A stretch of DNA of 13,019 nucleotides from Zymogenus sp964542895 (GCA_964542895.1 CAZIWT010000109.1:1-13019), one strand, 5' to 3'. Shown: positions 6,355-12,533, counted from the stretch's first letter. Notes: generated by a model not told the origin, from the sequence alone. Numbers and translations are program-made.

Positions 6355-6751
6355 CTTCAGCCGCATCGCCCTCCAAATCATTCCCTTCCATAATCCAAAG
6401 ACAGTTAGATCACGCATAAAAGAGCGCGATCATGGATAAGTGATACCGTTACACGCCGGTATCAACCGGCTCATGGGAGAGGGAGAAACCCTATACCATC
6501 TACAATAGAGACTTTGATCGGTAAGTGAAATTACAGCGCCACCCTCCGCCACACCTTGAAAGAGAGCTATTTTGTGCCGAAAAACAACAGACCATGCCTT
6601 ACTTCTTGATTCAAGGACGGCTGGGGATTGATCCGGGCAGATAATAAAACCTCGTTTAAGATCACCTCGCCGGATGCGTATATACAGGTCTTCCCGTCTT
6701 CTATTTTTCCCTTGTCCCGGGGCATAACATCCCCGATTGAGGGATCAGCCT
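6355..6751 (+). other. Intergenic region with a series of hairpins
   Basis: No gene is supported; the reading frame starting at 6628 overlaps the antiporter in another frame and has no ribosome binding site. Starting near the bactofilin stop are an imperfect GATC-CGC/GCG-GATC hairpin (6408-6431), TGATACCG/CGGTATCA (6441-6464), the competing GCCGGT/ACCGGC (6455-6470) and AGGG/CCCT (6480-6492). None has a U-run, so the end of the bactofilin transcript is not clear. CTTGA-T-TCAAG at 6605-6615 is a small perfect palindrome. No convincing promoter for the antiporters was found. Confidence 0.4.
6441..6470 (+). repeat. Two competing hairpins upstream of the antiporters
   Basis: TGATACCG (6441-6448) pairs perfectly with CGGTATCA (6457-6464). 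GCCGGT (6455-6460) pairs perfectly with ACCGGC (6465-6470) across a four-base loop. Both use 6457-6460 and cannot form at once. This could be a DNA operator or an RNA switch; direction and ligand are unknown. Confidence 0.4.
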
Positions 6752-7987
6752 ATGAAAGAGATTTTTGGCCTTGCCCTCTTGATAATCCTGTCCCTTATCG
6801 GATACCGGTGGATATACACCAGCACGAGAAGGGCAAAATACATCTCCCCGATCCTCTTTTCGGAGTTCCTCTACATCCTTCTGGGCCTCATGCTGGGCCC
6901 CGCCTTCCTTGACTTCCTTGACTTCAAGATAGTAAAGGCGTTGACTCCCCTCGTCTTCCTGGGGCTCGGCTGGATAGGGATGCTCTTCGGGATACAGCTC
7001 AAATTCGGAGACATCGTCAAGTTTCCGAGGAGTTTTTTCGGGATAATGATACTCCACTCCGTCGTCCCGGCGGCCGTCGTGTTTCTCGCCTTCGCGCTCT
7101 ATTTCACACGCGGCGGCCACGCCGGATTATATCCGGTGGGTGTTATCATCGCGTCCCTTTTTGTATTCGCATCGATGGCAGCGTGCACCTCCCAGGCCAC
7201 CATCACCACCGTAAGCAGGGACGTGAAGGACAGTGAAAAAAGAAACGTCATAAACCTGATGAGATACGTCTCATCGCTGGACGACATGGTCGCTATACCC
7301 CTTGTGGGAATCGCCTTCGCATACGAAGGTTTTCACACAATTGGCGGGGAAGTCTACTTCAGGTGGTGGGACATGCTCCTCTCCACGGTTCTCCTCGGCC
7401 TCCTCTCCGGCTTCATCCTTAACTTGATCACCCGGATAACGGAGGATAAGAGGGAGCTCTTTCTCGTCGTGATCGGGATGGTGATACTATCGGTGGGGGG
7501 GGCCGGTTATCTCAACGTCTCCCCGCTCCTTATGTCCGCAATCTCGGGTGTGGTCCTGGCAAACCTGAGCCAGAAGCGGGGTGAAATAATGGAGATACTC
7601 CTCCTGGGTGAAAAGCCGATTTTTCTCATCTTTCTGATAATCGTGGGCGCCCTCCTCGAGTTTTCACAAGCAATCCCTATTGTGATCACCATATATATCG
7701 GGATAAGGCTCCTCGGGAAGGTTATGGGAGGGGTCGGGGCCTCGTTCCTCTTTAAAACATACTTCAGGATTCCGAGAAGCATCGGTCTCGGATTGATCCC
7801 CCAGGGATCGATGGCAGTGGCGATCGCCCTGAGCTTCTCTCAAACCGTTCCGAATCCCCTGGGGGGGCTGATCATCTTTTCGGCGGCGGCGTCGGTCCTC
7901 ATAAACGAGGCCTTTGCCCCTGTCTCAATCTGGTATGCCCTCAAAGGCGTCGGAAGAGAAAATCTGAAAATGGCGGACCCGAAATGA
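6752..7987 (+). CDS. Cation:proton antiporter, CPA superfamily (first of a pair)
   Basis: A 411-residue integral membrane protein with about 11-13 hydrophobic helices, of the Na+/H+ exchanger (PF00999) fold. It should exchange Na+ or K+ for H+ across the inner membrane. The start at 6752 has GAGGGA (6739-6744) seven bases upstream; the in-frame TTG at 6737 overlaps that site and is less likely. Helix 2-3 carries the family-like LGLGWIGMLFGIQLKF (70-85), the unwound helix is near SMAACTSQAT (141-150), and two adjacent Asp at 177-178 (SLDDMVAIPL) match the ion-binding DD pair typical of electrogenic antiporters. No RCK/TrkA-N domain is fused. Its TGA overlaps the next ATG (ATGA), so the second antiporter is coupled. 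Substrate and direction cannot be told from sequence alone. Confidence 0.88.
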   Translation: MKEIFGLALLIILSLIGYRWIYTSTRRAKYISPILFSEFLYILLGLMLGPAFLDFLDFKIVKALTPLVFLGLGWIGMLFGIQLKFGDIVKFPRSFFGIMILHSVVPAAVVFLAFALYFTRGGHAGLYPVGVIIASLFVFASMAACTSQATITTVSRDVKDSEKRNVINLMRYVSSLDDMVAIPLVGIAFAYEGFHTIGGEVYFRWWDMLLSTVLLGLLSGFILNLITRITEDKRELFLVVIGMVILSVGGAGYLNVSPLLMSAISGVVLANLSQKRGEIMEILLLGEKPIFLIFLIIVGALLEFSQAIPIVITIYIGIRLLGKVMGGVGASFLFKTYFRIPRSIGLGLIPQGSMAVAIALSFSQTVPNPLGGLIIFSAAASVLINEAFAPVSIWYALKGVGRENLKMADPK

Positions 7988-9363
7988 GATACCTTTTTCC
8001 CTTGATAGCGATATCGGTCGTTTTCTACGGCCTCATCTCGCTCCCCTTCGACGGGGCTATGGAGAGGGGCGGAGTTGCGGTAAGCATCGGCTTTCTGATG
8101 CTCTCATCCTACTTCATGGGAGCCATAGCCGAGAAGATGAGGCTCCCCAGGATAACCGGCTATCTCGCCTGTGGAATTCTATTCGGCCCCCACCTGCTGG
8201 GACTGGTGGAGTCCGAGACGGTCTTCGAGATGAGGTTCATCGACGGCCTGGCGCTTACGTTTATCGCCCTTGCGGCCGGGGGAGAGCTGAAGATACCCGG
8301 CTTGAGAGAGAGGATAAAGGTGATCTCCCTCAACATCCTCTTTCAGGTCACGGCGATCTTCTTCGGGGGCGTTATCATCCTCTTCTTTCTCGGCCCGTTA
8401 TTCGGCGTTGTCCCCTTAAACAACGTCTCGATAGCGATAACCGCCGGGCTCATAACGGCATCCGTCATGGCCGCCCGCTCCCCGTCAACGATGATGGCCG
8501 TGATAAGCGAGACGAGGGCGGCCGGCCCCTTTACCGAGACCATCATGGGGATAACCGTAACGATGGACGTGGTCGTGTTGATCCTCTTTACGCTCTCCGT
8601 TACCATCGGGGAGCTGTTGTTGAGTGCCGGGGCGGATTTTACCTCCAGCACGGTTCTGCTCCTCCTATTCGAGATAGCGGGAAATCTCGGGATCGGGGCG
8701 CTTCTGGGATTCGGCCTTATCGGCTACATAAAGTACGTGAACAGGGACCTTCCGGTGATTCTCCTCCTCTTTGCGCTACTGGTTACCAGCCTCGCCCACT
8801 TCTTCTCGGAATACCTTACCGGAATATGGGGGTTCAACATCGTCGTCGAGCCCCTCCTGATCGCCATAACCGCCGGATTTGTGGTGGAAAACCTGTCGCC
8901 CGAGGGGGACGAGCTTTTAAAGACGATCGACGAAAGCTCGCTTCCCCTCTACGCCATCTTCTTTGCGGTGGCCGGGGCCTCTCTGGATCTCAGAATCGTC
9001 TCCGAGGTATGGGTCTTGACGCTGATCCTGATGGGCTATCGCCTCTTCGCCCTCTTCATCGGGAGCTTTGCGGTTGGACGATTATTAAAAGAGTCGAAGG
9101 TGGAGAGCCGATGGATGGGAATATCTTACACGGCCCAGGCGGGAGTCTCCATAGGACTTGCTGTCAAGCTGGGAGCCATCTTCCCGGACTGGGGCGTTCC
9201 CGTGGCCTCTTTGATCCTCTCTGTCGTGACCCTAAACCAGATAGTAGGACCCGTATTTCTAAAGCTGGCCCTCGAAAGGGTCGGGGAGGCCAACAAGAGG
9301 AGAAATCAGATCCCACACACCGGAGAAAGACTCACCGTAAGATCAGGGGCGGAGAAGGATTAA
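7984..9363 (+). CDS. Cation:proton antiporter, CPA superfamily (second of a pair)
   Basis: A 459-residue membrane protein, also with the PF00999 fold and roughly 12-13 helices. The N-terminal part shows the classic CPA2 pattern: MRLPRITGYLACGILFGPHL (52-71), then LALTFIALAAGGELKI (89-104), the unwound helix ARSPSTMMAVISE (164-176), and Asp195 in TVTMDVVVLI, where the partner protein has Asp-Asp. Here the first ion-site position is Met, so the two antiporters differ at the key site. The C terminus (about 425-459) is a polar basic tail, not a regulatory RCK domain. It starts inside the stop of the first antiporter with no separate Shine-Dalgarno needed. A plus-strand terminator follows at 9483-9518. 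The two could form a heterodimer or act on different ions; this is an inference from the gene arrangement. Confidence 0.9.
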   Translation: MRYLFPLIAISVVFYGLISLPFDGAMERGGVAVSIGFLMLSSYFMGAIAEKMRLPRITGYLACGILFGPHLLGLVESETVFEMRFIDGLALTFIALAAGGELKIPGLRERIKVISLNILFQVTAIFFGGVIILFFLGPLFGVVPLNNVSIAITAGLITASVMAARSPSTMMAVISETRAAGPFTETIMGITVTMDVVVLILFTLSVTIGELLLSAGADFTSSTVLLLLFEIAGNLGIGALLGFGLIGYIKYVNRDLPVILLLFALLVTSLAHFFSEYLTGIWGFNIVVEPLLIAITAGFVVENLSPEGDELLKTIDESSLPLYAIFFAVAGASLDLRIVSEVWVLTLILMGYRLFALFIGSFAVGRLLKESKVESRWMGISYTAQAGVSIGLAVKLGAIFPDWGVPVASLILSVVTLNQIVGPVFLKLALERVGEANKRRNQIPHTGERLTVRSGAEKD

Positions 9364-9465
9364 GAAATCTGGCCCATCGGGTACGGCGGGTGACGGAGTA
9401 GCGGCCCTACCCCCAAGGCGCTGCAGACGGTATTCGGTCGGCGGCTGATGGAGCGTCTTCAATTC

Positions 9466-9486
9466 AAAAAAGGGGGGTTTTCCCCC
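9466..9486 (-). terminator. Intrinsic terminator of the ATP synthase F0 operon
   Basis: Read on the minus strand, GGGGG (9486-9482), an AAAA loop and CCCCC form a stem directly followed by C and TTTTTT (9471-9466). It is about 60 bases after the atpE stop codon. Confidence 0.75.
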
Positions 9487-9518
9487 GGGGACCTGTTATT
9501 ACAGCCCCCGGGGATTTT
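9483..9518 (+). terminator. Intrinsic terminator of the antiporter operon
   Basis: CCCCGGGG at 9483-9490 pairs with CCCCGGGG at 9506-9513, and inside this CTGT (9493-9496) pairs with ACAG (9501-9504); TTTT follows after one A. It shares the C run at 9483-9486 with the minus-strand terminator. Confidence 0.7.
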
Positions 9519-9545
9519 CGTGTGCTTCGGTTGACGTGGTTAACC

Positions 9546-9926
9546 TTAACCGACCCCGAAGAAGGGGAGGAACGGATTTGCGAATATCAAAACAAGGGCC
9601 ACGATAAGGGCATAGATAGCCAGAGACTCGATCATGGCGAGTCCGATCATCATTGTGGTCAAGATCCTACCGAACGTATCCGGATTTCGCGAGACGCCGT
9701 CCACGGCTCCCTTTATGGCGTTACCCATGCCGATTCCGGTCCCGAAGGAGCCGACTCCCATCGAAAACGCCGCGGCCAGCGCCACGGCCACAAAGAAGGG
9801 AACGTACTCGGCGGCAAGGAGCTTCGATTCGACGGCTTCCTCGACGGCGGGGTCCTCTGCAAACGCGAGGACGGCGGTGAAAATCATCAACACAAAGAAC
9901 AGGGTAACAATCAACTTTTTCGACAT
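9546..9926 (-). CDS. atpE: ATP synthase F0 subunit c
   Basis: A 126-residue proteolipid of the c ring, which carries ions through F0. A cleavable-looking signal peptide comes first (MSKK, hydrophobic 5-20, A-F-A at 21-23), then an acidic linker, then the two-helix hairpin: helix 1 about 43-70 with the Gly-rich GSFGTGIGMGNA, the polar loop R80-N81-P82, and helix 2 about 88-115 with the ion-carrying Glu100 in MIESLAIY. Compared with sodium-type rings the helix 1 Gln is replaced by Met (GIGMG) and the Thr after Glu-Ser is Leu, so proton coupling is more likely. AGAGGAGAT precedes the ATG. It is the last gene of the F0 cluster, 46 bases after atpB. F1 genes and the b subunits are not in the window. 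Confidence 0.95.
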   Translation of the reverse strand: MSKKLIVTLFFVLMIFTAVLAFAEDPAVEEAVESKLLAAEYVPFFVAVALAAAFSMGVGSFGTGIGMGNAIKGAVDGVSRNPDTFGRILTTMMIGLAMIESLAIYALIVALVLIFANPFLPFFGVG

Positions 9927-9972
9927 AAGATATCTCCTCTTTTCCTAAATTTTTTATCAAACAAGTTTAACC

Positions 9973-10647
9973 TTAATGAGCCTCCTCCATCGCTCCGCTT
10001 ATGTAGAGCATCGTCAACAGGACAAACACAAAGGTCTGGAGGGCGCTCGTTAGTATCATAAGAAACATAATCGGAAGGGGCATAAGGTACGGAACCAGAA
10101 AAAGCAGTATCAGCAAGACGAGGTCCTCTCCCTGGATGTTTCCAAAAAGCCTAACCGACAGGGAGAGGGGTCTGGAGAGATGGCTGATTATCTCGATGGG
10201 GAGCATCAGGGGAATCAGCCACCATACCGGGCCGAGAAACTGCTTTATATATTTGAAGCCGTGCATCTTCACCCCGACGTAGTGGGTGGTGATAAAAACC
10301 ACAACCGCCATGGCCGCGTTGGTGTTCAGGTTGGCTGTTGGAGAGCTGAATCCGGGGATAACGCCCACAAGGTTCGCCGTGAATATGAACAGGGCCTCGG
10401 CCACCAGAAGGGGCATGAAGGCCATTCCCTTCTCGCCCATCGTGTCTTTAATGAGGTTTCCGAGCCCCAGGATTATAAGCTCGATGACGTTCTGCACGGG
10501 ATTCGGCACTATAGAGGCCTTCCTGATGGAGATATATGCAATAAGCGCCAGAAAGATCATGATCAGCCAGGTGTAAGTCACCTGGGGATTGTGTTTGAGT
10601 CCAAGGACTTCATTAATATAATCGAGAAACAGGATCGGGTGTTCCAT
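9973..10647 (-). CDS. atpB: ATP synthase F0 subunit a
   Basis: A 224-residue membrane protein that forms the two ion half-channels against the c ring. The essential Arg is Arg166 in SLSVRLFGNIQGEDLV, equivalent to Arg210 of E. coli. Other family marks are VPNPVQNVIE (48-57), FIFTANLVGVIPGF (87-100) with the Asn-Leu pair and P-G, and the last helix QTFVFVLLTMLYISGA. Five to six hydrophobic helices are visible, and the protein is a little shorter than the E. coli protein (271), as in many anaerobes. AGGAG (minus strand, 10661-10657) overlaps the atpI stop and lies nine bases before the ATG. It is 12 bases from atpI and 46 from atpE, so it is in one operon with them. Confidence 0.97.
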   Translation of the reverse strand: MEHPILFLDYINEVLGLKHNPQVTYTWLIMIFLALIAYISIRKASIVPNPVQNVIELIILGLGNLIKDTMGEKGMAFMPLLVAEALFIFTANLVGVIPGFSSPTANLNTNAAMAVVVFITTHYVGVKMHGFKYIKQFLGPVWWLIPLMLPIEIISHLSRPLSLSVRLFGNIQGEDLVLLILLFLVPYLMPLPIMFLMILTSALQTFVFVLLTMLYISGAMEEAH

Positions 10648-10659
10648 AGAATTGAGCTC

Positions 10660-11085
10660 CTAATCGATCTTGCAGAGCAGGATTCCAACGATAAAGCTGT
10701 TTATCACAACAACGGACGCCCCCACAAAGATGGCAATGGGACTTGCCCAACCGCCCCTTAGGGCGAAGCAGATAATTACGCCTGAGAGGATAATCCTGAC
10801 ATAAAATCCGAAGACGGTGGACAGGGAGCCCCTGTCGATCCGCCTATTTTCATCGGGATTTACAATATCCCCTCTGGAAGCGGCCAGAAGAAGACCTTTA
10901 AGCGACCGGTAGAGACCGATATGGTTCAGAACCGCCACTGTCCCCCCGACGAGCACCCCCAATGCAAACTCCGGCGAAAAAGCGAAAAAACCGACGAGGG
11001 CGAGAAACAGGGAAGTACCTGCGCTCCCCGCGATTATGATCTCAACGGAGTGGGTCTCAAGTCTTTTCGTCGTCTCCCTTTTCAT
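10660..11085 (-). CDS. atpI: AtpI-like ATP synthase assembly protein
   Basis: A 141-residue protein with four membrane helices (about 14-36, 39-59, 87-109, 112-136) and a polar loop with DENRRIDRG in the middle (78-86). This fits the ATP synthase I chain (PF03899), which helps c-ring assembly and membrane insertion; the conserved GGTVAVLNHIGLYR region agrees with the family. I choose the ATG at 11085 because GAGGA lies five bases upstream; the ATG at 11109 would add eight residues (MASITRTG) and has no ribosome binding site. With this start it overlaps atpZ by 29 bases, which suggests translational coupling. Sequence conservation of this family is low, so identity rests on topology and position. 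Confidence 0.85.
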   Translation of the reverse strand: MKRETTKRLETHSVEIIIAGSAGTSLFLALVGFFAFSPEFALGVLVGGTVAVLNHIGLYRSLKGLLLAASRGDIVNPDENRRIDRGSLSTVFGFYVRIILSGVIICFALRGGWASPIAIFVGASVVVINSFIVGILLCKID

Positions 11086-11314
11086 CCCTGTCCTCGTAAT
11101 CGAGGCCATATTTTTTAAAAATATAAAATATATTCCTGAAACCGGCGATGATTCCGAAAGTCAAAAATAACAATGTAAGCCACGGGGCTGTATCGAACTT
11201 CCTGTCGAGGAATATTCCAACAACGAGTCCGATGACGATGGCGAAGACGAGGGAAAATCCAATGCTGCTAAGATGGAAGACCTGTTTAATGAGTTTTTTA
11301 TCTTTATCTTTCAC
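11057..11314 (-). CDS. atpZ: AtpZ/AtpI-like small membrane protein
   Basis: An 85-residue protein with two membrane helices (about 15-37 and 44-66), a Lys-rich head and an acidic tail. The family pattern (PF09527) is visible: GLVVGIFLDRKFDTAPWLT, then FLTFGIIAGFRNIFYIFKK. It usually sits first in F0 operons and is linked to c-ring assembly or divalent cation handling. The start codon is GTG and there is no Shine-Dalgarno before it. Instead, GGGAG precedes a two-codon reading frame (ATG CGG TAG, 11329-11321) that stops six bases before the GTG, so re-initiation is possible. The start region is duplicated upstream (see the repeat at 11306-11464). Confidence 0.85.
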   Translation of the reverse strand: MKDKDKKLIKQVFHLSSIGFSLVFAIVIGLVVGIFLDRKFDTAPWLTLLFLTFGIIAGFRNIFYIFKKYGLDYEDRDEKGDDEKT

Positions 11315-11464
11315 GGCCGTCTACCGCATCGCTCTTTCTCCCTGCCAAGTCCCCACCCCCCCTTATCTCTCATATACCGCATAAGCTCAGATCATCTTTC
11401 ACTCCTGTCTACTGCACCGCCCTTTCCCCTTGCCAAGCCCCGAGTTCGCTTATCCTTTTATACC
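11306..11464. repeat. Imperfect 88-bp tandem duplication covering the atpZ start
   Basis: The block 11306-11378 recurs at 11394-11464 with a period of 88 bases. Both begin ATCTTTCAC on the plus strand, which is GTGAAAGAT of the atpZ start on the minus strand, then share GTCTAC-GCA-CGC, CTTTC, TGCCAAG, CCCC, CTTATC and end with ATACC. About 70 percent of positions agree by eye, with one-base gaps. The upstream copy therefore carries a relict or regulatory version of the gene start. Confidence 0.75.
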
Positions 11465-11551
11465 ATTGGTCTCGTGCAGGATTGAGGAGATCCTCACCGC
11501 CCCAAATTACATCCTTACCGCCCCAAATTAACTACGTCCAATATTAATCAT
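11465..11551. other. Spacer with short tandem repeats between PII-like gene and atpZ
   Basis: No gene is present. ATCCTnACCGCCCCAAATTA occurs twice in tandem, at 11490-11510 and 11511-11531, with 19 of 21 positions equal. TAATCATC is repeated at 11545-11552 and 11553-11560, overlapping the stop codon of the PII-like gene. I see no intrinsic terminator, so read-through into the F0 genes is possible, and no clear promoter. Confidence 0.55.
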
Positions 11552-11905
11552 CTAATCATCGAATTCGCTCGCAAGCCCCCAAGCCTGATCTAAGGATAAT
11601 GTAAAGTATATACCCATACCGGTTTTGGTGAAATCCCCTATCGATTTCTCTATCCCGTCTACGATCTCATCTACCAACTCCTCCCTCACGATGGTCAGGA
11701 TGGTCTTGTTGCTCGGCCTGGAGCCGGAGAGGAGATCGCTGAAGCTCGCGAATATCGGGATATCTTTCGATACGATCCTTCCCATCCCGACGGAGTCGAT
11801 TATCGTGGCGCCGCTGACCCCCAACTCCAAAAAGAGGGTGAGGATATCGTCCAAAAACTCCGTCTTATTCAAGACTATGATGAAGAGCTTGAGATTCTCG
11901 TTCAC
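11552..11905 (-). CDS. PII-like small regulatory protein
   Basis: A 117-residue soluble protein with the beta-alpha-beta double repeat of the PII superfamily: strand KLFIIVLNK (6-14), helix TEFLDDILTLFLELGVSG (15-32), strand ATIIDSVGMG (33-42), a T-loop-like segment (43-67) with GSRPSNKT, strand ILTIVREELVDEIVDGIEKS, a short B-loop-like TKTGMG (93-98) and final strand IYFTLSL. The canonical B-loop GKIGDGKIF and Tyr51 of GlnB are absent, so it is not GlnB/GlnK and may bind another ligand. The start is GTG, with AGAGG ten bases upstream; a nearby ATG is out of frame. It lies upstream of the F0 genes on the same strand, 237 bases away. An accessory regulator of transport or energy genes is plausible but not shown. 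Confidence 0.72.
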   Translation of the reverse strand: MNENLKLFIIVLNKTEFLDDILTLFLELGVSGATIIDSVGMGRIVSKDIPIFASFSDLLSGSRPSNKTILTIVREELVDEIVDGIEKSIGDFTKTGMGIYFTLSLDQAWGLASEFDD

Positions 11906-12039
11906 TGGCGGTTTTCCTCTGTCTGCATGAATTATTTGTTATCACGAAAACACTAATAAGTCAACCGCGTCCAGTTGGTTTTTAAAAGAGCCGGGCAGTT
12001 GAAGCAATATTTTATTTCACTGCTCCCCCTCCCGATATA

Positions 12040-12057
12040 TGAATGAATGCTCATTCA
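12040..12057. promoter_or_regulatory. FadR/PsrA-type TetR-family operator
   Basis: TGAATGA (12040-12046) and TCATTCA (12051-12057) form a perfect 7-bp inverted repeat with four bases between. This is the arrangement of the Bacillus-type FadR box (TGAATGA-NTAN-TCATTCA), bound by acyl-CoA-responsive TetR repressors. It overlaps the predicted transcription start of the promoter at 12065-12093. No TetR gene lies in the window. Confidence 0.65.
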
Positions 12058-12064
12058 AATTGGT

Positions 12065-12093
12065 AAAGTAGCATAACGGATAATTTGTGTCAA
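12065..12093 (-). promoter_or_regulatory. Minus-strand promoter with extended -10
   Basis: On the minus strand a consensus TTGACA (12093-12088) is followed after 17 bases by TACTTT (12070-12065), preceded by TGC, an extended -10. Transcription would start near 12058, inside the operator, and lead towards the PII-like gene with a leader of about 150 bases. Confidence 0.55.
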
Positions 12094-12483
12094 GAAAAAT
12101 GTAGCTCGTGCGAGGATAATTTAGGTGAAAGTGTATCGTCAAAAGATATTTTAAATCTATTCTCCAGGATATATTTACGCTTGATCCCGGGACGATTACT
12201 AAAAGTTGGATATGCGAATAGAACCGCCCGATCCAATACCCTGTCTGATATCGAGGCAAGATTTAAGGGAGATTTAAATCCCCTGAATAAAAGATGGCTC
12301 TTTAATGTCGAGTCTTATGGGGAAACGGCGACGATCCCGCTAAAATATCGGCGAGGCAACGAGATTACCGTAAGCGTCTCAATTCCAATACAATCGTCCG
12401 CGGCCCGCCAACGGAAGGGTCGGTCGAGGGGAAAAAGGTCCAATCCCTATTATATCTTGAGGATACAATAAATCGAGGCCGCC

Positions 12484-12511
12484 AAAAACAGCTTGAGTTG
12501 ATAATCCAAGC
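12484..12511 (-). terminator. Probable terminator after the zinc-ribbon gene
   Basis: On the minus strand GCTTG (12511-12507) pairs with CAAGC (12495-12491) across an 11-base loop, then TG and TTTTT (12488-12484). The stem is short. Confidence 0.45.
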
Positions 12512-12533
12512 CACCGATAAAGACAGGTTAGAT

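Larger units (their letters stand above)
9364..9545. other. Convergent intergenic region
   Basis: Between the ends of the antiporter pair and the F0 operon. The first 100 bases show no feature. The remainder is a compact two-way terminator described separately. Confidence 0.5.
11906..12533. other. Gene-poor region with regulatory sites
   Basis: No convincing gene. Its reading frames start at TTG or lack binding sites, and their products have no family features and a base composition unlike the neighbours. It holds a minus-strand promoter with a TetR-type operator (12040-12093), a second possible minus-strand promoter at 11936-11964 (TTGACT, 17 bases, TAACAA) close to the PII-like gene, and a terminator for the gene on its right (12484-12511). 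It may be the remains of a lost gene. Confidence 0.5.

Noticed and set aside
6628..6912. Plus-strand 94-residue frame before the antiporters
   Set aside because: No ribosome binding site; two thirds of it overlaps the upstream region and the first codons of a clear antiporter gene in another frame; Pro-rich random-looking product.
8826..9401. Plus-strand 191-residue frame inside the second antiporter
   Set aside because: Shifted frame of a confident membrane protein gene; Arg/Gly-rich shadow.
10180..10761. Long plus-strand frame opposite atpB and atpI
   Set aside because: It is the antisense shadow of clearly recognised ATP synthase genes; the product is His/Asp/Gly-rich without a family match.
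12017..12259. Minus-strand 80-residue reading frame over the operator
   Set aside because: No ribosome binding site, crosses a well-formed promoter and operator, and the product has no recognisable features.
12085..12471. Plus-strand 128-residue reading frame with CxxxCxxC at its start
   Set aside because: It begins at TTG, has no ribosome binding site, and the sequence shows no domain or membrane pattern. Its codon use is unlike the neighbouring genes, and it overlaps a minus-strand promoter.
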